6,648 nt of DNA from a bacterium. Lineage in GTDB: Bacteria > UBP15 > UBA6099. This document shows, one piece after another, positions 1 to 6,100 of the stretch; the first letter of the stretch is position 1; each line of letters opens with the position of its first letter. Location of the stretch: positions 1 to 6,648 of the forward strand of contig JAKQBV010000240.1 of the NCBI GenBank assembly GCA_029573925.1. Direction: 5' to 3'. The notes under the pieces are model-generated. The model did not search any database. It saw nothing but the letters and a program-made list of their open reading frames with translations, and had not been told where the DNA came from. Both the position numbers and the translations under genes were made by a program.

Positions 1-165
1 CGGTCGGGCGCGCGCCGATTATCAATCCTGCCGCCCCAGAAACCAGCGCGGCCGACCGCATCAAATGATGAAGTGGCGGCGTTTCTAAAGGAAACAGCCG
101 ACCCGGTGTCTGGAGCCTATCCGGCTCTCGGCAGAATAAACTTGGAAAGACTCATGTCGGCGGTG
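1..165 (+). other. Probable C-terminal end of a subtilisin-like (S8) peptidase domain
   Basis: Residues 21-55 read SNDEVAAFLKETADPVSG, then AYPALGRINLERLMSAV. In the subtilase family the last part of the catalytic domain has a helix of the type 's-x-x-E-V-x-x-x-L-x-x-T-A-D-P-V', followed by 'lG-x-G-r-[IV]-N-x-x-x-A-[LV]', and this segment fits well. Residues 2-4 (SGA) could be the end of the family's G-T-S-x-A-x-P-x-V-[SA]-G motif; if so, the catalytic serine lies about five codons upstream of base 1 and cannot be seen. The stretch between (residues 5-20) is Arg/Pro-rich and less convincing. No catalytic residue is inside the window, so activity is inference. Alternatively this is an unrelated helical linker. 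Confidence 0.45.
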
Positions 166-3100
166 TCACCGGCAAACGCGGCTCCGCAGATATATGCGAT
201 ATACGCGATTCCCGACTCGGTTTCGCCGGGCGCGACGATTGATGTCTCGGCGCAGGTTTACGACCCGGACGGGGACGCGCTGACATATAAATGGGAATCG
301 AATTTCGGCGCGCTGGCGCCGGGGGCAGCTGCGACGGCGAAGTGGACGGCCCCGCCGATACGCGGGGAGTACGCTGTCAGGCTGACGGTCTCCGACGGCC
401 GGGGCGGGAACGCGTCCGCGAAGGCATACGTAAGCGTCGGCCTAGACGGGCTGTTCATGATAAGGATGGGCGGGATACCGGCGTTCATGCGGGTGGGCGA
501 AACGTTCGAGTTCAAAGCATACGGCCAGTTCGGCGACGGCGAAATATATCCGATCAACATAGCATGGGAATTGGCGAGTCCGCACGGGGTGATAACTCCG
601 GATGGGAAGTTCACGGCGCTGCTTGAAGGCGAGGCGATGCTGACGGCGCGCGCCGGGGAATTGCGCCGGGACGCCGTCGTGACGATACTGGCCCCCGGAG
701 AAACGCCGCCGCCGATGACGGTGTCCGGTTTCGCCGCGCCTGCGGGCGGCGACGTCGTGTTGACCGGCGATTACGGCTATGATCGGCTTGTGGTCGGCGA
801 CATCACGGGCGACGGGGTGAACGACATCATAGTCGGAGGGGTGGACGGCCTGTTGCCTTTCAAGGCGTACCGGGGCGCGGGGGACGGCTCATTCTCGCTC
901 ATTTCCACATTCAGTCCGAACGGCTGCAACACTAATCACATGGCGCTGGCCGACATAGACGGGGACGGCGACCTCGACCTCGGAACCGCCTGTCTTTCCA
1001 ACGGCGGTTTCAAGATTTTCAAAAACAATGGCGCGGGCTTGTTCTCTATCAGCCAACAGCTTTGCTCTCCCGGATGCAACGGAACATCCATAGTCTTTGC
1101 TGATATGACCCGCAACATGAGGATGGACATTCTTGGAAGCGACGCGGCCTTAACCAACCGCAACCGGATTTTTAAATATGACGAGACGCTGCACGCTCTC
1201 GGCAATCCCGGAATGTTCCAGACCGCCGGGGTCGAAGTCGGCTCTCAGGCGAACACGCAGAGAGTGGATGTGGCGTACTTCAACCGGACTTCCGGAGGCG
1301 CGGAAGATCATTACCTCGATTTCGTCGAGGCCAATTTCAACGCGCAGAACAGAATATACCTTTACAATCCGGCGACGGGGACATACGACATGTCGGCGCA
1401 ATTCGGGCCTGCCGGCTCCAACACGCTGATAGTGGCCGAGGTTTCCGACGGCGGGGAGATATGCGACGGCGACTGGGACGTGATAGTAGCCAACAACGAG
1501 GCCGACGGAGGGATAAGGATTTTCAGAGGAGAGGGAGACGGGACTGTGGCCGGGGCGTTTCAGGCTCTGACGACCACGCCCGCGACGAAGTTCTACTCGC
1601 TGACGGTCGCGGAAACAGAAAACAACATAATGCCCGAAATAGTGGCCGGGACGATAGAGAATAAAAAGGCGCGGCTGTTCACGTCCGCCGCCGACCCGCA
1701 GGCGTGCGCTTTCTCCTATAAGCTGGAAACACTCGACCTGCCGGAATACTCAATGGATGTGTCATTCGGAGATTTTACGGGAAACAGGAATCCTGACTTG
1801 GCGATAGCAGGCGGGAACTACATCTCAAACGAGATATGGATAAATGACACGGCAGGCGGGAATACCGCGCCGGGAGCGCCTTCGACAGCCGGATGTTCGG
1901 TGATCGAAAGCGCGGGCGCAGGCGTTCTTCGTCTGAATTGGGAAAAGGGAACCGACGTCGAGGCAGGAACGATCAAGAATCTTCTGACATACGATTTGAG
2001 GCTGACGGAGCACAATGTCGCCGCGCCGTCAGCGGCGCAGCCGGACAGGTGGTCTGGAGCGGCGGTGTCTCGGATGGGCAACTATCTGCGCTCTCGCTCG
2101 CTCGGAGGCGGGAACACGTATCAAATTGACATTTCGCTCGGCTATGATCAAGAGTTTAACGCGCCGTACGGCAGTTACTATTTCAACGTGAGGACGGTGG
2201 ACGCTGCGAACGCCCGTTCGGCGTGGTTCGCGCCCGGCCTGCCTGTCAAATGCGACAACTTTGTTCCCGAAATCACATCAGCCGCTGTTTTTGACCCGCC
2301 ATTCATTCTCAACAACGGCGTGAGCGCGACTCGCTTCACCGTTTCGGTGAAGGACTATAACGGGACGGCGGACATAACGACCGCCAGTCTGGATTTGACG
2401 AATGTCAATGGAGATGCCGCCTTGGCGCTTACGCATGAGAGCGGAGGCGCGGCGGATATGAAGTTCGGGGCCGGCGCGATCCGCTCGACGCCGGGGCTTG
2501 CTCCGGGAACCAAGACGGCGACGGCGCATATACAGGACGCCGAAGGAGCCGTCCCCACCGGGTATCCCGCCTCCGTTTCGCTGGATGTGGAGCAATGGCC
2601 GGAGATGACGGTTTGCGGCGACGATTGGCCGATGTTCAACTGCGACGAGCGCAGAAAATCGACTTCAGGCGTGGATTCGCTGTGGTTCGTGCCGTTCGAG
2701 CAGAAATGGAGCAAGCCTCTGGCTCAGGCGACAACGGCGGCTCCGGTGGCGAAAGACGGCGTCGTAATGCTCGGACTGTCCGACGGGACGGTAGCGGCGT
2801 ACAACGAGACGGACGGCTCGCCCGCGTGGTCCGCCGCAGCGGGAGCCGGGCCTGTCGCTTCGGCGGGCGCGGTCGCTTCTTCTGGCGGCGTAGACGCTCT
2901 GTACACTGTGTCCGGCTCGAAGGTCTACGCGCATCGGGTCTCCGACGGTTCGGCGTTCTGGGCCGCGCCCAATGAGTCCGCCACTGCTTCGATAAGTCTG
3001 CCTCCTACAGCTATGCTCAGCCCGGTAGCGGCGACTTATGACTTCTTGTTTTTTGCGGATGTGAATGGCATAGTCCACGCGGTCAACAAGTCCGACGGGG

Positions 3101-6100
3101 CATTGAGGTGGAAGGTGAAGGGGCAGGGCGGCGCGGCGGTAAGCGCACCGCTAGCGGTGGGCGACGGCGTTCTGTTCGTCGGGGACACGGCCGGCAATAT
3201 CTTCGCGTTTGACACTATGACAGGGACGCAGGCGGCGTCGGCCACGTTGCCGGGCGTGCAGGAAATAAAATCGATAATCGTAGCGTCGAACAATCTGATA
3301 GTGGCGACTCCACAGGCTATCTATTCGCTTACGGCGAGCGGGGCCTCAGTGTGGAACAGGCCGAACCCGAATGGAAAAAATTTCACGGGGTCGGCGGCAT
3401 GGGTGGAATCGGCGTCGACGCTTTACGCGGCAGACGATGGCGGATGGGTGTACAAGATAAACGCCGCCGGAACGATAACTGAAAGCGTGCAGATACCCGG
3501 CGGGGCCGCTGTGAACGCTCCGCTAGTCTATGTTTCGGGCGTCGTTTACGCGGGAGCGCAGGACGGAAAAATATACGGCATATACACGGACGGAATGGGC
3601 GTCACGTCGAGCGTGGCTCCGTGCGCGGGTTCAGGCGTGACGGGCGGAATGGCGGTCGCGGACGAAACGCTGTTCGCGGTATGCGGCGGCGCGGCGTCGA
3701 AAACTCTTTTCGCTTACAAAAAGGCTGACGGGCTAGGCCCGCAGGCGGACACTTGTCCCATAGTGTCTGATTCGACCGACGGCGCGGGGCTGGGCACGCT
3801 GCGGGACTGCATAACGAAGGCGAACGCCACACCGGTCACACATGGCAGCATAACTTTCGCGGGGGCGTTGGCAGGCGCGACCATCGCCATAGGCCCGAAC
3901 CCGCTTCCCGCTATTACCGCCGACGGCGTTTCTGTTGACGGACAGGCTCTTGGGATAACGATAGACGGCGCCGGATGCAGCGCGGCAAACTGCCACGGTT
4001 TCAAGATTACGGAAGCCGACGCGACAATCAAAAATCTCACAATCGTCAATTTTGCCAACAATGATTGCGACGATTTGCAAGGCTCCGGCCCGTTAACGAC
4101 GAGGGTGTACGGATGCGCGGCGGTGGCGGTGGACGGCAAAGCGTTCGGGCAGGTCGCGATAACCGGAAACACGATAGGAATCAAAACGAACGGCGACATG
4201 GCGGGCAATTATTACGGGATTCATGTGGGCGGATGCCCCGGCGCTGCGTGCGCGGCGATGAATGTGGACATCGGCGGGGACGCTGCGCAACACAGGAACG
4301 TCATTTCCGGCGGCCTCAGCAGAGGCGTTGTGCTGAGCGAGTACGCCGAAGGGGTTTCCATAAAAGGCAACTATATCGGGACCGCCACAGACGGGCGGAG
4401 TTGTTCGAGCGGGGGAAATTCGACGAGCAATCTCGGCGGCGGGATATACATGATAAGGACTATGGACAACTCGATCGGGGTTGAGCCGGGGGGCGCTGCG
4501 GGCGAGTCCAACGTCATTGCGTGCAACGGCGATGTTCTTCTGCCAGACACGAAAAAGGGCGGAATATTCCTTGACAGAGTGATTTCGGTCGGGACGCACA
4601 TGGCTGGGAACTGCGTGGGGCTGTGCCTGAGCGCGGCGAACAGGTGCGAACAGACCTGCGGGGGCAACCACGGCCCCGGAATAAGTTTTTCGGACGTGTA
4701 CGGAGCCGCCGGCAACAAGGCCGAGTTAGGCTATGACGGAGATGACAAATACACCAATGTGATTTCCGGCAATAAGCTTCAGGGCATCTACATGTACAAC
4801 GCCCAGCACGTCAATATCAGGAACGCCCGTATCGGGCTGCCTCAAAAGAACACCGCTGTCGAGGACTACACGGACAGAGGAAACACGAACGACGGGATAA
4901 TGATGACCGGGGCGTCCAGATACAACACGATTGTCAACAGCGCCACTTATCCGGTCAGGTTAGCGTACAACGACGCGAGCGGAATACTAGTCGAGAGCGC
5001 CGGAACAAGATACAACAAATTTTCTGGAGCTTTGGTCTATCAGAACGACAACAACGTGATTTTCGTGCCGTATACCGAGCCAATCGAAATAACAGGCGGA
5101 GCCAATGAGAGCATCCAAAGGCCGGTCATAGGTTCAATATTGTCTGCAGGAGCAAATTTTAACATAACCGTCAACGCCGCCTCGCCGATCTGCTCCGGTT
5201 GCGAAGTGGCGCTTTATCAGGTCACTGATTCGCTTCTCGGCATTACCGAGGACGGAACGGGGTACGGCGAAGGGCCTTATCTGCTTGGGACGGCGACGAC
5301 AGACGGGACGGGAGCCGCGACATTCACAAACGTCGCGGTGGCTCAAGGCGAATATGTGACCGCCATCTTGACGGACACGAACAGCAATTCGTCCAAGTTC
5401 GCGCTGAACAAGGAAGTCCAGCCCGAAGACTGCGTGAAGGTGACCAGCGCGGCGGATTCCGGCATAGGAACTCTGCGACACTGCATAGAATACGCTAACG
5501 GCAATCCCGGATTCGCCATAACTTTCGATGCCGCTCTTTCGGGCCAGACGATTACTCCGTTAACTCAGCTTCCGACGGTGACCGCAAACGGAACGAGCAT
5601 CGACGGAGATATCAACGGCGACGGGACGCCAGAAATCACGATATCAGGCGAATCTTGCGGCGTATGCGACGGCTTTGTCTGGCAGGCAGGCAACGGAACT
5701 ATCAAAGGGTTAAAAATCATAAGGTTCAACGGGGCCGCAAAAGCGGGCATAAGACTCGAAACCGCAGCGGCGACAAATAACACTATCACAGGCAATTATA
5801 TAGGAAACACCGGAGCCTCCTCAACCCCAAACAGATACGGCGTTTACATCCTGACGAACGCCAACGGCAATATAATAGGTCCGAGCAACGTCATATCAGG
5901 CAACACCGAACACGGCATTTATATTTATCAGACCGACGGCCACACGATCAAGGGCAACGCGATCGGCTCAAACGCCGCTCTGACGGGAGCGATCGCCAAC
6001 GGACGAGGCATCTATATCTTCAACGGATCAAGCAACGTCATAGGCGGCTCAGGAGCGAACGAGGCGAACCTTATCGCTTATAACACGACCAATGGCATAA

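Noticed and set aside
66..71. Double stop tga tga in frame 3, as if ending an upstream gene
   Set aside because: Frame 1 is open across this point and no start codon or ribosome binding site for a new gene follows. It is kept only as a possible frameshift note.
2595..2975. Plus-strand ORF of 126 codons in another frame
   Set aside because: Arg/Gly-rich translation inside the PQQ propeller coding region; no start context or domain supports it.
3714..4208. Minus-strand ORF of 164 codons
   Set aside because: It overlaps the join between PQQ propeller and beta-helix cap, both well supported on the + strand. Its Ala/Pro/Ser-rich product has no family match I can see.
4093..4671. Minus-strand ORF of 192 codons
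   Set aside because: It lies opposite the beta-helix module, has Arg/Pro/His-rich low-complexity content with no recognisable domain, and the + frame here shows clear PbH1-type repeats. It is a shadow of the codon pattern.
5602..5634. Dockerin- or EF-hand-like loop DGDINGDGTPE
   Set aside because: It occurs once, within the cap of module B where relatives have an 'IDG' loop, and lacks the paired repeat and helices of a dockerin. It may bind calcium but is not a separate domain.
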